Origin: Actinomycetes bacterium
Lineage (GTDB): Bacteria; Actinomycetota; Acidimicrobiia; Acidimicrobiales; Ilumatobacteraceae
NCBI GenBank assembly: GCA_025360105.1
Contig: JANYCT010000035.1
Span: 33,682 to 97,681, forward strand
DNA length: 64,000 nucleotides
Reading direction: 5' to 3'
Below are positions 1 through 9,335 of this stretch, one piece after another. A program made the position numbers and the translations under genes. Each line of letters starts with the position of its first letter. Positions within the stretch are counted from its first letter, which is position 1. The notes under the pieces are model-generated. The model saw only the letters and a program-made list of their open reading frames with translations, was not told where the DNA came from and did not search any database.

Positions 1-878
1 GCGCGGCCGACTCGGTGCGACGTATGGTCGCCGATGCCGGCGGAGTGGTGCCGCTGGAACTCGGACCGATCGTGGATGCGATCTCCCGAGATGGTGCGAC
101 TCCTTTGGTGGTGGCCCAATGGCGTGATGATGAAGTGCCCGCAGTGGTGGGTGTGATCCGGTTGAAGGACACGGTCAAGCCGGGTATGACCGAGCGGTTC
201 AACGAACTTCGCGCAATGGGTATTCGCACGGTGATGATCACTGGAGACAACCCGCTCACGGCAGCAGCCATTGCTGCTGAGGCCGGCGTCGATGACTTCT
301 TGGCCGAGGCGACGCCCGAGGACAAGATGGCGCTGATCAAGCGTGAGCAGGCTGGCGGCAAGCTCGTGGCGATGACGGGCGACGGCACCAACGACGCGCC
401 CGCGCTTGCACAGGCTGATGTGGGCGTCGCGATGAACACGGGCACGCAGGCCGCCAAAGAGGCCGGCAACATGGTGGACCTCGACTCGAACCCGACCAAG
501 CTCATCGAGATCGTCGAGATCGGCAAGCAGCTACTCATCACCCGAGGGTCGCTGACCACGTTCAGTATTGCCAATGATGTGGCCAAGTACTTCGCGATCA
601 TCCCGGCGATGTTCTCGGGCGTGATCCCCACACTCGATCGCCTGAACGTGATGGGGCTCTCGTCGCCCCGTTCGGCGATCACTGCGGCGGTCATCTTCAA
701 CGCGCTGATCATCGTGGTTCTCATCCCGCTAGCCCTGCGCGGTGTGCGCTTCAGGGCCGAGGGCGCTGCTGCGGTATTGCGCCGCAACCTGTTGGTGTTC
801 GGTCTCGGCGGCATCGTCGCTCCGTTCGTCGGTATCAAAATCCTCGACATTCTCGTCACGGCGCTTGGAGTCAAATAA
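1..878 (+). CDS. kdpB: Potassium-transporting P-type ATPase subunit KdpB, C-terminal part
   Basis: This is the catalytic subunit of the high-affinity Kdp K+ uptake ATPase in the inner membrane. Only about 291 C-terminal residues are inside the window; the gene starts upstream and position 3 is the first full codon. Seen directly: the hinge/P-domain motif [18 protein letters not shown], the Mg-binding loop [35 protein letters not shown], and three hydrophobic C-terminal membrane segments ([40 protein letters not shown]). These match KdpB rather than heavy-metal P-type ATPases. The stop codon overlaps the kdpC start by one base, so the two are co-translated. kdpA is expected to the left, outside the window. 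Confidence 0.97.
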   Translation, partial: AADSVRRMVADAGGVVPLELGPIVDAISRDGATPLVVAQWRDDEVPAVVGVIRLKDTVKPGMTERFNELRAMGIRTVMITGDNPLTAAAIAAEAGVDDFLAEATPEDKMALIKREQAGGKLVAMTGDGTNDAPALAQADVGVAMNTGTQAAKEAGNMVDLDSNPTKLIEIVEIGKQLLITRGSLTTFSIANDVAKYFAIIPAMFSGVIPTLDRLNVMGLSSPRSAITAAVIFNALIIVVLIPLALRGVRFRAEGAAAVLRRNLLVFGLGGIVAPFVGIKILDILVTALGVK

Positions 879-1459
879 TGAGATCGTTCCTCCGTCAACT
901 CGCGCCGGCATGCATAGCGCTTATCGTCCTGACTGTGCTCACCGGTGTGATTTACCCCTTGGCCGTCACGGCCGTTGCGCAGGTCACGTTTCACGACAAG
1001 GCCAACGGTTCCATCGTGACCGTCAATGGCAAGGCCGTTGGTTCCGCACTCATCGGTCAGCAGTTTGCAGCCGAGCAGTACTTCCACCCGCGGCCCTCTG
1101 CAGCCGGGGTCGGTTACGACGGCTCTCGCTCGAGCGGCTCGAACCTTGGGCCCACCAACCCGGCGCTGCTCCAGGTCGTGGCGGAGCGGGTGGCTTCCTA
1201 CCGAGCCGAGAATGGCCTCGCCGATACCCAGATGGTTCCGGTCGACGCGGTGACCGCATCGGCTTCGGGACTCGACCCGCATATCAGCATCGCCAACGCA
1301 CGTCTGCAGGCTCAACGTGTGGCGACCGCGCGTGGCCTCACGCTCGAGATCGTGCTGGCGGCGATCGGTAGACATATCGATGACCGACCGCTGGGCATCC
1401 TGGGTGATCCGGGCGTGAACGTGCTCGAACTCAACATTTCCCTCGCCAAGGCGGGCTGA
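878..1459 (+). CDS. kdpC: Potassium-transporting ATPase subunit KdpC
   Basis: KdpC is the small single-span subunit that stabilises the KdpFABC complex. The 193-residue product has one N-terminal membrane helix (about residues 10-33, ACIALIVLTVLTGVIYPLAV). It then carries the family signatures IGQQFAAEQYFHPRPSAAG, the SGSNLGPTNP loop and SASGLDPHIS near the middle, and ends with DRPLGILGDPGVNVLELN. The length is normal for the family. It starts on the last base of the kdpB stop and is followed after five bases by kdpD, which fits a kdpBCDE transcript. Confidence 0.97.
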   Translation: MRSFLRQLAPACIALIVLTVLTGVIYPLAVTAVAQVTFHDKANGSIVTVNGKAVGSALIGQQFAAEQYFHPRPSAAGVGYDGSRSSGSNLGPTNPALLQVVAERVASYRAENGLADTQMVPVDAVTASASGLDPHISIANARLQAQRVATARGLTLEIVLAAIGRHIDDRPLGILGDPGVNVLELNISLAKAG

Positions 1460-1464
1460 ACACA

Positions 1465-3996
1465 GTGGCCCGTGGCATCCTTCGGGTGTACCTAGGCGCC
1501 GCGCCCGGCGTGGGTAAGACGTTCGCGATGCTTGACGAGGGCAACCGTCGTCGCGAGCGTGGACGAGATGTGGTTGTCGGTGTGGTCGAGACGCATGGTC
1601 GCGCCAAGACACTCGCTCAGGTGGGCGATCTCGAAGTGATGCCGCGACGAAGCGTCGAGTATCGCGGAGCGGTGCTGCAGGAGATGGACGTCGACGCGGT
1701 ACTTGCACGCCAGCCGAGGGTGGCGCTCATCGATGAGCTCGCTCACACCAACGTTCCGGGCAGCCGTAACACCAAGCGCTGGCAAGACGTGGAGGAGCTC
1801 CTCGCCGCTGGCATCGATGTGATCACCACGCTCAACATCCAGCACCTCGAGTCACTGAACGATGTCGTCGAGAAGATCACTGGGGTGGTGCAGCGCGAGA
1901 CGGTTCCCGATGCGGTAGTCCGCGCAGCCGACCAGATCGAACTGGTCGACATGAGTCCCGAAGCACTGCGTCGGCGGATGGCGCACGGCAACATCTATCC
2001 GGCCGAACGTATCGATGCAGCGCTCGGTCACTATTTCCGACCGGGCAATCTGGGTGCGCTTCGCGAACTCGCGTTGCTCTGGGCTGCCGACAGGGTGGAG
2101 GACGCGCTCGACGAATACCGCCAGCAGCAGGGGATCACTGATTCGTGGGAGACCCGCGAGCGCGTGGTCGTGGCAGTCACGGGCGCGCCCGATGGTGATG
2201 CCTTGGTCCGCCGCGCGGCCAGGATTGCCGCTCGTTCGCGCGGAGAGCTGATCTGTGTGCACGTGATGACCGGCGATGGTCTTCGTGTCGATGACCCAAG
2301 GGATCTGGATCGGCACAGGACGCTGGTTACAGAACTCGGTGGCACGTTTCATGAGGTTGATGGAGACGACGTCGGCCGCGCCTTGATCGATTTTGCACTC
2401 TCGCAAGGCGCAACGCAGCTGGTGATGGGCGCAAGCCAGCGTTCGCGCGTGCGAGCGTTGATCCGTGGTTCTGTCATCGCCGAGACGATGCGCCACGCAC
2501 ATGGCATCGATGTGCACGTCATCGCGCACGGCGAGGACGCGACCCTACGATCCCTGCCGCAACGCCGCCGCTGGCGAAGCCCCATCACGGCACGACGACA
2601 ACTCGCCGGATGGGCGGTAATGCTGCTCGGACTACCGCTGATCACCGCGCTGTTGGTCAACAACGCCGACGCGTTCACGCTCGCCAGCGATCTCCTCATC
2701 CTGCTCGTGGTCGTCGTTGCAGCAGGGGCGATCGGTGGCCCGCTGCCGGGCCTCACGGGCGCGGTAGCCGGGTCGCTGCTAGTGAACTACTACCTCGTGC
2801 CACCGGTGCACACGTTCACCATCGGCGAACGTGAGAACGTGGTCGCGCTGGTCGTGTTCCTGCTCGTTGCCGCAGTCGTCTCGATCTATGTGCATGTTGC
2901 CGCCCGCCAAAGTCTCGAGGCTCGCCGAGCTCGTGCTGAAGCAGAGGCGCTGGCGCGCTCGGCCGGCACGCTGGCCGCAGTCGCGGATCCGGTGCCCGTG
3001 TTGTTGAACCAGTTGGCCATCACCTTCCGTTGCCGCGTGGTGGAGTTGCGCCAGAAACGGGCGGGGAGCTGGGAGTCCGTGGCCGAGGCGACCTCGGCGG
3101 CAACCGGCGATGCGGCGGGCGACGAGGAGATCACGGTGTTCGATGTCGGCGATGACGCGCAACTCGTGCTCACTGGGCCGCGTCTGTCGCTCGACGATCG
3201 ACTCGTGCTGCGTTCGCACGGTGATCAGCTCGCCGCAGCGTTGCGGGATCAGGCACTCGCGCAGGAGGCTCAGCGCTCGCAGTTGGCGCGCGAGGCTGAC
3301 GAACTGCGTACCGCCTTGCTGCAGGCCGTGTCCCACGACCTGCGCACCCCTCTTGCCAACATCAAGGCGTCGGTCAGCAGCCTGTTGTCCGAGGAGATCC
3401 ACTGGGACGACGATCAGCGACACGAGTTCCTGGAGACCGTCGACACCGAGACCGATCGCCTCAACCGGCTCGTGAACAACCTGCTCGACATGAGCCGCCT
3501 GCAGGGCGGTGCGGTCACGTTGCAGTGTGGTGCCGTGATTGTCGACGACGTTGTGAACAACGCCTTGACGAGTATCAGCGAGGTCCCGTCGACCGTTCGG
3601 GTGTCGATTCCTGAAGAGCTTCCGCTGGTGTTGGCCGACGCGGAATTGCTCGAGCGTGCCGTCGCCAATGTGATCGGCAATGCCATTGCTTGGTCGCCAA
3701 CCGGTTCGCCGATTCGAATCGAGGCATCGCCGATGGGTCAGCGTGTACACCTTCGCATCGTCGACCGTGGCCCAGGTATCGCAGAGCCCGAGCGGGCCGC
3801 GGCGTTGCGGCCCTTCCAACGCCTCGGTGACGAGAGCAGTCGAACGAGCCCCAACGGGGTTGGACTCGGTCTGGCCGTTGCCACAGGATTTGTTGCGGCG
3901 ATGGCCGGCGAACTGATTCTGGAGGACACCCCGGGTGGTGGCTTGACCGTGGTGATCGACCTTCGCCGTGCTGACCCAGAAACGGTGACGAGCTGA
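1465..3996 (+). CDS. kdpD: Osmosensitive K+ channel sensor histidine kinase KdpD
   Basis: Membrane sensor kinase controlling kdp expression through KdpE. The 843 residues contain, in order, a KdpD cytoplasmic domain with Walker A loop GAAPGVGKT (residues 11-19) and ALIDELAHTNVPGSRN, a universal-stress-protein-like domain (about 225-355), four clustered membrane helices (about 377-480), a weak GAF-like region, and the HisKA box AVSHDLRTPLANIKAS with His624. The ATPase domain follows with NVIGNAIAWSP, DRGPGIAEPER and GVGLGLAVATGF. Translation starts at a GTG five bases after kdpC. The stop overlaps the kdpE ATG by one base. All domains of a full-length KdpD are present. Confidence 0.97.
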   Translation: MARGILRVYLGAAPGVGKTFAMLDEGNRRRERGRDVVVGVVETHGRAKTLAQVGDLEVMPRRSVEYRGAVLQEMDVDAVLARQPRVALIDELAHTNVPGSRNTKRWQDVEELLAAGIDVITTLNIQHLESLNDVVEKITGVVQRETVPDAVVRAADQIELVDMSPEALRRRMAHGNIYPAERIDAALGHYFRPGNLGALRELALLWAADRVEDALDEYRQQQGITDSWETRERVVVAVTGAPDGDALVRRAARIAARSRGELICVHVMTGDGLRVDDPRDLDRHRTLVTELGGTFHEVDGDDVGRALIDFALSQGATQLVMGASQRSRVRALIRGSVIAETMRHAHGIDVHVIAHGEDATLRSLPQRRRWRSPITARRQLAGWAVMLLGLPLITALLVNNADAFTLASDLLILLVVVVAAGAIGGPLPGLTGAVAGSLLVNYYLVPPVHTFTIGERENVVALVVFLLVAAVVSIYVHVAARQSLEARRARAEAEALARSAGTLAAVADPVPVLLNQLAITFRCRVVELRQKRAGSWESVAEATSAATGDAAGDEEITVFDVGDDAQLVLTGPRLSLDDRLVLRSHGDQLAAALRDQALAQEAQRSQLAREADELRTALLQAVSHDLRTPLANIKASVSSLLSEEIHWDDDQRHEFLETVDTETDRLNRLVNNLLDMSRLQGGAVTLQCGAVIVDDVVNNALTSISEVPSTVRVSIPEELPLVLADAELLERAVANVIGNAIAWSPTGSPIRIEASPMGQRVHLRIVDRGPGIAEPERAAALRPFQRLGDESSRTSPNGVGLGLAVATGFVAAMAGELILEDTPGGGLTVVIDLRRADPETVTS

Positions 3997-4679
3997 TGTT
4001 GCGCGTCTTGGTGGTTGACGACGAGATGGCCATCCGCCGCACCCTTGCGGTAAATCTCAAGGCGAGGGGCTACGAATGTGTCGTCGCCGAGGGCGGCCGA
4101 CAGGCGCTCGTACTCGCCGCAGAACGACATCCTGACGCAGTGATTCTCGACCTGGGTCTGCCCGACCTGAACGGCATCGAGGTCGTGCGCAGCCTGCGTC
4201 GGTGGAGCAACGTGCCCGTTGTCATTCTGTCTGCCCGCGACACCGAACGCGACAAGGTGGCAGCGCTCGACGCGGGTGCGGACGACTATGTCTCGAAGCC
4301 CTTTGGAATGGACGAATTGTTTGCCAGACTTCGTGCTGCGCTCCGTCGGCAGCAACCTGCTGCAGAGGCTGCGGTTGTGGTGACGGCCGACTTCACGCTT
4401 GATCTCCCCAACCGATTCGGTACCCGGGTCGACGGTCAGGAGTGCCGCCTCACACCCACCGAATGGCAGATCGTCGAGTTCCTGGTCCGACGTCCCGGGC
4501 AACTCGTCACCCAGCGACAGCTGCTGCAGCACGTCTGGAGCTCGCCGGTCGAAATCGACACGAACCTCATGCGGGTCCACCTTGTGCACATCCGCCGAAA
4601 GCTCGAGCCCGAGCCCTCCCGACCGCGCTACTTCGTCACCGAGCCGCGATTGGGTTACCGCTTCGTCGGCGCTGACTGA
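3996..4679 (+). CDS. kdpE: KDP operon response regulator KdpE
   Basis: OmpR-family response regulator that binds the kdp promoter after phosphorylation by KdpD. Its 227 residues comprise a receiver domain with acidic pocket VVDDE, phospho-acceptor Asp52 in VILDLGLPD and the conserved lysine in YVSKPFG, followed by a winged-helix domain with LTPTEWQIVEFLVRRPGQLVTQ and the C-terminal signature LRYF-like PRYFVTEPRLGYRFV. It is the last gene of the kdpBCDE run; about 320 bases without a convincing gene follow. Confidence 0.96.
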   Translation: MLRVLVVDDEMAIRRTLAVNLKARGYECVVAEGGRQALVLAAERHPDAVILDLGLPDLNGIEVVRSLRRWSNVPVVILSARDTERDKVAALDAGADDYVSKPFGMDELFARLRAALRRQQPAAEAAVVVTADFTLDLPNRFGTRVDGQECRLTPTEWQIVEFLVRRPGQLVTQRQLLQHVWSSPVEIDTNLMRVHLVHIRRKLEPEPSRPRYFVTEPRLGYRFVGAD

Positions 4680-5000
4680 ACTCCGTCGGCGGCACCACGA
4701 GCCCGACACGCGAACATTTGGATGTTGAAACGAGAGGTCATGACAAACAGCGAGTACCCGCCCGCGCGCCAGGTCAATCAGAGCCCTCGACGCGGACTCG
4801 ATGAGCGACGACAGCGGGCCGAGGACGAGCGGCCAGCGGGGGTGTTGGCGTGGTCGCCGTTCGTCCAGGGGCTCGTCGGTCGCGACTGCGCATGCGCCCG
4901 GCAGCGAACTGCGTTATTGGACTAACCGACCCCTGCACCGTATCGATGTCCCTGCGCAACCTGACCTCACCGAACGGAACGATGTCTTGGCGGGCAAGAA
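4680..5000. other. Intergenic region after kdpE with one doubtful small reading frame
   Basis: No recognisable gene was found. The only candidate is a 61-codon frame at 4740-4925 (+), beginning MTNSEYPPARQ and preceded by a GAGAGG purine run at a plausible distance. It has no family resemblance, and composition does not distinguish it from background. Neighbours are convergent (kdpE from the left, a cNMP-binding protein on the minus strand from the right). Confidence 0.3.
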
Positions 5001-5369
5001 CTACTGTCCGGCGGTGCGGCCCTCGTTGGCGCGACGCAGACGCTCGGCCATCACGTTCATCACCATCAACGCGAACGTGGGGTGTTCCTGCACCAGAAAC
5101 ATGAAGGCCTTCTTGTCGACGGGGACGATCTTCGACTCCATGGCCGCCGTTGCTGTTGCGCTCCGGTTTACGTGATCAATCAGCGCCAGCTCGCCGAGGA
5201 TGCCGCCGGGCCCGACTTCTTCGACTGAATGGCCGCCACGGCTGAGTGTGACCTGACCCTCGACGACGGCGTACATCAGGTCGCCGATATCGCCCTCGCT
5301 AAACAGGACATGACCAGCTTCGACCGTAATTGCATTGGGTGACCGACGAAAGATATTGATCTCGACCAT
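5001..5369 (-). CDS. Single-domain cyclic-nucleotide-binding protein
   Basis: A 122-residue protein that is essentially one cNMP-binding beta-roll. It shows VEAGHVLFSEGDIGDLMYAVVEG, the GGILGELALID phosphate-binding cassette and RSATATAAMESKIVPVDKKAF, typical of the effector domain of the CRP/FNR superfamily. No helix-turn-helix follows, so it is not a normal CRP regulator. It probably senses a cyclic nucleotide and acts through protein contacts, but its partner is unknown. In the phosphate-binding cassette the arginine that contacts cAMP in CRP appears as RSA, consistent with ligand binding. It is transcribed alone, divergently from the CDGSH gene. Confidence 0.85.
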   Translation of the reverse strand: MVEINIFRRSPNAITVEAGHVLFSEGDIGDLMYAVVEGQVTLSRGGHSVEEVGPGGILGELALIDHVNRSATATAAMESKIVPVDKKAFMFLVQEHPTFALMVMNVMAERLRRANEGRTAGQ

Positions 5370-5495
5370 GGGCGGAAACGCTAACGGGGGCGGCGAAATC
5401 GGACAAGCGTCAACCCCTGCTGTTCACCTCGATGTCACTTGTGGTTTAGCTCGGTCGGCGAATCCTGGTTGCGCGAAGTCACGTAAGATCGCACC

Positions 5496-6176
5496 ATGCC
5501 CGACGACGTCACATCGCCTCGCCCGTCTCCGTCCATCACGATTGCCCCAAATGGTCCGCTCATGGTCACGGGCGACGTGCCGTTGTACCGGCGCCGTTCG
5601 GTGCAGAGCGAACACGGTGAGCCTCTGGCGTGGGAGACCACCGAGCACCTCGATACGAAGGACCGCTATGTGCTCTGCCGGTGCGGTGAGTCTGGTCGTA
5701 AACCGTTCTGCGACGGAACCCACGCGAGGCGAGGATTCGCGGCCGACGACACTGCGGCTGGTACGTATGCCGAGCGTTCGCACGAGTTGGGTGGCACTGG
5801 TCTGACGGTGAGCGATGATCGCTCGATCTGCGTGCACGCCGGCTTCTGCGGCACCCGCGTCACGAACGTGTGGAAGCAAGTGAAGAACACTGACGAGAGC
5901 ACGGTGCGCGTGCAGGTGATCTCAATGGTCGAGAAGTGCCCATCGGGCGCACTCACGTTCCGTTTCGATGGCGACCCCGTGGAGCAGCTGCTGCCGCAGG
6001 CGATTGCCGCCACCGACGATGGTCCGCTGTGGGTTACCGGCAACATCACCATCACCAACTCCGAGGGCGAGCCGCTCGAAACGCGTAACCGGGTCACGCT
6101 CTGCCGTTGCGGTGCCTCGGCAAACAAGCCACTGTGCGATGGTGCCCACAAAAACGTTGGGTTTGCCGACCGCTGA
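5496..6176 (+). CDS. CDGSH iron-sulfur protein with two CDGSH motifs and a mono-cluster domain
   Basis: A 226-residue soluble protein. The first CDGSH finger is LCRCGESGRKPFCDGTH (Cys61, Cys63, Cys72, His76) and the second is LCRCGASANKPLCDGAH near the C-terminus (Cys203, Cys205, Cys214, His218). Both have the CxC...C..H arrangement that ligates a 2Fe-2S cluster. Between them is a divergent 4Fe-4S mono-cluster-like stretch (SICVHAGFC ... VEKCPSGAL). This three-part architecture is known in bacterial CDGSH proteins; the physiological role is not settled and redox or cluster transfer is inferred. The ATG start follows a promoter-sized gap. A hairpin overlaps its stop codon. Confidence 0.93.
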   Translation: MPDDVTSPRPSPSITIAPNGPLMVTGDVPLYRRRSVQSEHGEPLAWETTEHLDTKDRYVLCRCGESGRKPFCDGTHARRGFAADDTAAGTYAERSHELGGTGLTVSDDRSICVHAGFCGTRVTNVWKQVKNTDESTVRVQVISMVEKCPSGALTFRFDGDPVEQLLPQAIAATDDGPLWVTGNITITNSEGEPLETRNRVTLCRCGASANKPLCDGAHKNVGFADR

Positions 6177-6194
6177 CATCGCCGACGCGATGTC
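6175..6194. terminator. Short hairpin between convergent genes
   Basis: A perfect 8-bp stem (GACATCGC / GCGATGTC) with a CGAC loop begins on the last bases of the CDGSH gene stop and lies before the convergent PAQR gene. No strong T-run is present, so it may be a bidirectional factor-assisted terminator. Confidence 0.5.
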
Positions 6195-6210
6195 GCTCCG
6201 TCGCGCCGGC

Positions 6211-6993
6211 TTAGGTGGCGATGGCCCACACCGCAGCAAAGTGCGCAGTGGCGGCGATCACGGTGAACAGGTGCCAAACCTCGTGATACGAGAAAACCGA
6301 CGGTCGCAGTTTGGGCCAGCGCTTCGCAAACCAGACCGCGCCGATGATGTATAGCGCCCCGGCCACCATGAACAGCACGGCCGGTCCGACTCCGCCGTGC
6401 GTCCAGAGCGCGGGTAACAGCAACGCCGCAACAACGCTGACTGCTGCGTAGAAGACGCTGCCCACCACGTCGCCGTGTTCCCAGTGGGCGACCTTGAAGC
6501 CGGCACCGACGAACGACAACGTCCAAATGATGGCGATGATGGCGATACCGAGCGCGCCCGGCATCACGACAAGCGCGATGGGCGTGGATGATCCGGCGAT
6601 CGCGGCGAAGATCATGACGTGGTCAGCGCGACGCCACAGGGCGCGGGCTCGTAGACCGTGTACCCAACGGTGATAGGTGACGGACACGGCAAGCATCGAG
6701 CACAAACCGACCGCGTAGACCGCCACGCCGATGCGTGCGCGAGCGCTGTCGGCGAGTACCAGCAACAGCACCAGGCTCGGCGCCGCGAGGACCAGCCCGA
6801 TGAGGTGCACCCGACCGCGCCACAGCGGTCGAGCCGGAGTTCCGAGGGGCACGTCGACACCCGCGTCCGCGGCAAAGCGCGTGCTGAGCGGCGGTCGGAT
6901 GCGGGCCTTGGGTGGGCGGGTGGTCTCGATGACTTCTACGGTAGCGATCTGAGGGCTCGGATAGGTCGCGACAATGCCTGTTGAGAGCGACAC
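6211..6993 (-). CDS. PAQR / hemolysin III family membrane protein
   Basis: A 260-residue protein with seven hydrophobic helices. The family's metal-site residues are visible: the early SVTYHRWVHG segment (Ser and His), the aspartate in RRADHVMIFAAIAGSSTPI, and the C-terminal HEVWHLFTVIAATAHF with its histidines. Bacterial members are named hemolysin III, but the superfamily is better described as putative Zn-dependent membrane hydrolases. The first about 45 residues are polar and probably cytoplasmic. The start is divergent from and 17 bases away from the following hydrolase gene. Confidence 0.9.
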   Translation of the reverse strand: MSLSTGIVATYPSPQIATVEVIETTRPPKARIRPPLSTRFAADAGVDVPLGTPARPLWRGRVHLIGLVLAAPSLVLLLVLADSARARIGVAVYAVGLCSMLAVSVTYHRWVHGLRARALWRRADHVMIFAAIAGSSTPIALVVMPGALGIAIIAIIWTLSFVGAGFKVAHWEHGDVVGSVFYAAVSVVAALLLPALWTHGGVGPAVLFMVAGALYIIGAVWFAKRWPKLRPSVFSYHEVWHLFTVIAATAHFAAVWAIAT

Positions 6994-7010
6994 GTTCTAC
7001 GCTGGCGGCC

Positions 7011-8624
7011 ATGTCGCTGAGTTCCTCGAAATCGGTCGTGTTGGGGTGTGTCTGCCTGCTCGGGGTCGTGGCCGGCTGCGCTTCGACCGGCACGAAGCTC
7101 GCAACGTCAGTTCCGGTGGCAGCGATCACGGTGCCGATCACAACGCCGATCACGACGGCTCCGGAATCAACCACAACCACTGCTGCAGCCGCGCCCGCGG
7201 TCTTTCGTCCCGGCGCTGTTGGGCATGCGATAGCCGAGCCACCACCGAACCCGGGAAGCGGCACGACCGTGCTGGGGCCCGGTGGCGGCGACTTGGCGTC
7301 GGTGGGGTACGTGCAGGAGGAGTTCTTCGTTTCTGGCACGGCTTCTGCGTACGAGTCCGCCACTGCGTTGAGCGCCGATGGCCGCTGGTCCGCCTCGCCG
7401 ATCTACCCGCAGAGCTACACGACGCGAATCGTGGTGCGCCGACCGATTCATCCGAGCGCCTTCACCGGCAACGTCGCTGTCGAGTGGTTGAACGTCACGG
7501 CCGGCTTCGACGCCGCCCCTGACTGGACGAACACACATGTCGAGCTGATCCGTTCGGGATGGGTCTGGGTCGGAGTCTCGGCACAGGCGGTCGGCATTGT
7601 GGGAAGCAAGCGATCCATCGTTGCATCGCTGGCCCTGAAGAACGCCGACCCGGTGCGGTATGCGCCGTTGATCCACCCGGGTGACGACTATTCGTATGAC
7701 ATCTTCAGTCAGGTCGGAGCGCTGTTGCGAACACAATCTCGCCAGGTTCTGGGCGGCCTGCAGCCGCAACATGTTCTGGCAATCGGGGAGTCGCAGTCGG
7801 CCTTTCGTCTCACCACGTACGTGAATGCCATTGCGCCGATCGCGAATGTGTACGACGGCTTCCTGATCCACAGCCGAGGCGTACAGGGCGCACCGTTGTT
7901 CCACACGCCATTCCGCACGATCGCGGCGCCGAAACCGACGGTCATTCGTGCCGACGTCGGCGCGCCGGTGCTGATGTTTGAGACCGAGACCGATCTGGCG
8001 TCTCCGTGGCTCGACTACCAAGCTGCCCGACAGCCCGATGCCCCTCTGATTCGGACCTGGGAAGTTGCGGGCACCGCACATCAGGACCTCTACGGCTTGG
8101 GTATCGGCGACACCGACCTCGGTTCGGGTGCTGCCGATGCAACACTGTTTGCAGCGATGATGTCACCGCCCGACGCGATCTACGGTGGGGTGATCACCTG
8201 CAAAGCAGGCATCAACACCGGACCTCACCCGTATGTTTTGCGCAGTGCGGTTGCCGCCCTGGCCGCATGGATCGCTTCGGGTACTCCACCCGCATCGACG
8301 TCGCGAATAGAGGTGGATTCATCCGCGAAGTTCACCGTTGATGCGGACGGAAATGTTCTGGGCGGGGTCCGTACGCCGCAGGTTGATGTGCCCGTCGCAA
8401 CGCTCTCCGGTCTGGGACAGACAGGTGACCGCTTCTGCGGATTGTTCGGCACCACCACCGGATTTGATGCCGCCACGATCGCAACCAAGTACCCGAGCCA
8501 CGATGCCTTCGTCACGAAATGGAACGCCTCGGTCGACAGTGCCGTTTCCTCTGGCGCGTTGCTGCCTGCTGATGCCGCGCAGTTGAAGACCGTCGCAGCG
8601 GCATCCACTATCGGCGCACCCTGA
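7011..8624 (+). CDS. Secreted lipoprotein with alpha/beta-hydrolase domain
   Basis: The product is about 537 residues. It begins with a lipoprotein signal peptide ending at a lipobox (VVAGC) and a short Thr/Ala-rich linker (TTTTAAAAPA). The remainder resembles the alpha/beta hydrolase domain family common in Actinobacteria and Proteobacteria (PF20091 type). The nucleophile elbow is AIGESQSAFR with Ser261, and a late histidine occurs in VAGTAHQDLYG. The ATG at 7011 was chosen over an in-frame TTG at 6981 because it places the signal peptide at the very N-terminus. The substrate is unknown; an extracellular esterase or amidase is likely. Confidence 0.85.
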   Translation: MSLSSSKSVVLGCVCLLGVVAGCASTGTKLATSVPVAAITVPITTPITTAPESTTTTAAAAPAVFRPGAVGHAIAEPPPNPGSGTTVLGPGGGDLASVGYVQEEFFVSGTASAYESATALSADGRWSASPIYPQSYTTRIVVRRPIHPSAFTGNVAVEWLNVTAGFDAAPDWTNTHVELIRSGWVWVGVSAQAVGIVGSKRSIVASLALKNADPVRYAPLIHPGDDYSYDIFSQVGALLRTQSRQVLGGLQPQHVLAIGESQSAFRLTTYVNAIAPIANVYDGFLIHSRGVQGAPLFHTPFRTIAAPKPTVIRADVGAPVLMFETETDLASPWLDYQAARQPDAPLIRTWEVAGTAHQDLYGLGIGDTDLGSGAADATLFAAMMSPPDAIYGGVITCKAGINTGPHPYVLRSAVAALAAWIASGTPPASTSRIEVDSSAKFTVDADGNVLGGVRTPQVDVPVATLSGLGQTGDRFCGLFGTTTGFDAATIATKYPSHDAFVTKWNASVDSAVSSGALLPADAAQLKTVAAASTIGAP

Positions 8625-8657
8625 TTTGTTGGGCCTACGGTGTCGGTCCCTAACGCG

Positions 8658-9110
8658 TCAGGTGCGCAGCACCAGCAGGAAATGCCCGCCGCCTGCTTCA
8701 ACCTGCGCAGTTACAGCGAGTTCGGGTCGCAATCGGGACACGCGGTCGACCAGCCATGCGGCCGCGTCATCGGCGTCGGTTTGAGTCGGGCAACGGGCCA
8801 TGATCTCGCGGCCGCCCTTGCGTTGCAGCCGGTCGACGCTCATCAGGATGACGGCGGGATCCACCACGAACAGATGCGCGGGCCAGGGAATCACCGGCGT
8901 GACGGCACCCTTTCGGGTGTTGCAGGCGCGGTGCGCAAGGCGTTCCGGTGCCGGGTCCGACTTGGCTCTATTCTTTGTTGCGCTCTTGGTCGCGACGCTG
9001 TCGATGCTGGGCCCGCGGGCGTCGTTCACCGACATGTGCGGATCGACCGGTTCGTCGCAGATCCAGCAACGCCAAAAGTCGCGCGCTCCGACATCGTCGA
9101 GTCGGCTCAC
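8658..9110 (-). CDS. Small HNH-like zinc-binding protein of unknown function
   Basis: A 150-residue protein. The N-terminal half has a treble-clef-like arrangement, FWRCWICDEPVDP ... RLAHRACNTRKG, i.e. two CxxC/HxxC pairs as in HNH-type domains, but without a clear nuclease HNH catalytic triad. The second half (VDPAVILMSVDRLQRKGG ... GGGHFLLVLRT) looks like an independent small alpha/beta fold. It starts at a GTG immediately beside a 15-bp tandem array (9121-9165). No function is assigned. Confidence 0.65.
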   Translation of the reverse strand: MSRLDDVGARDFWRCWICDEPVDPHMSVNDARGPSIDSVATKSATKNRAKSDPAPERLAHRACNTRKGAVTPVIPWPAHLFVVDPAVILMSVDRLQRKGGREIMARCPTQTDADDAAAWLVDRVSRLRPELAVTAQVEAGGGHFLLVLRT

Positions 9111-9120
9111 CGGGGTGTTT

Positions 9121-9165
9121 CGAATGCTGATCGGGCGAATGCTGATGGGGCGAGTGCTGATCGGG
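9121..9165. repeat. 15-bp tandem array, three units
   Basis: Three consecutive 15-mers, CGAATGCTGATCGGG, CGAATGCTGATGGGG and CGAGTGCTGATCGGG, differ from each other by one or two bases. They lie 11 bases upstream of the GTG start of the HNH-like gene (minus strand). The same 15-bp period with different sequences recurs at 10232, 11285 and 11513. Confidence 0.9.
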
Positions 9166-9335
9166 TGCTGAACATGTCGGCACGGTAGCCGAGCACCCTG
9201 GCGGCGTCACTTCCCTCACCGGTGTGAGCGGCCAATTGAAGATGAACGTTGTCAGATCTCGTGACCGATGCGGCTCACGGGCAGATAGTGTTAACGCCTG
9301 AGCGTCGTCGGCGACTCATTCTGTTAGGAAACGTA

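Noticed and set aside
2779..3819. A 346-codon open frame on the minus strand within kdpD
   Set aside because: It is antisense to the conserved kinase domains of kdpD and has no domain resemblance; a high-GC shadow frame.
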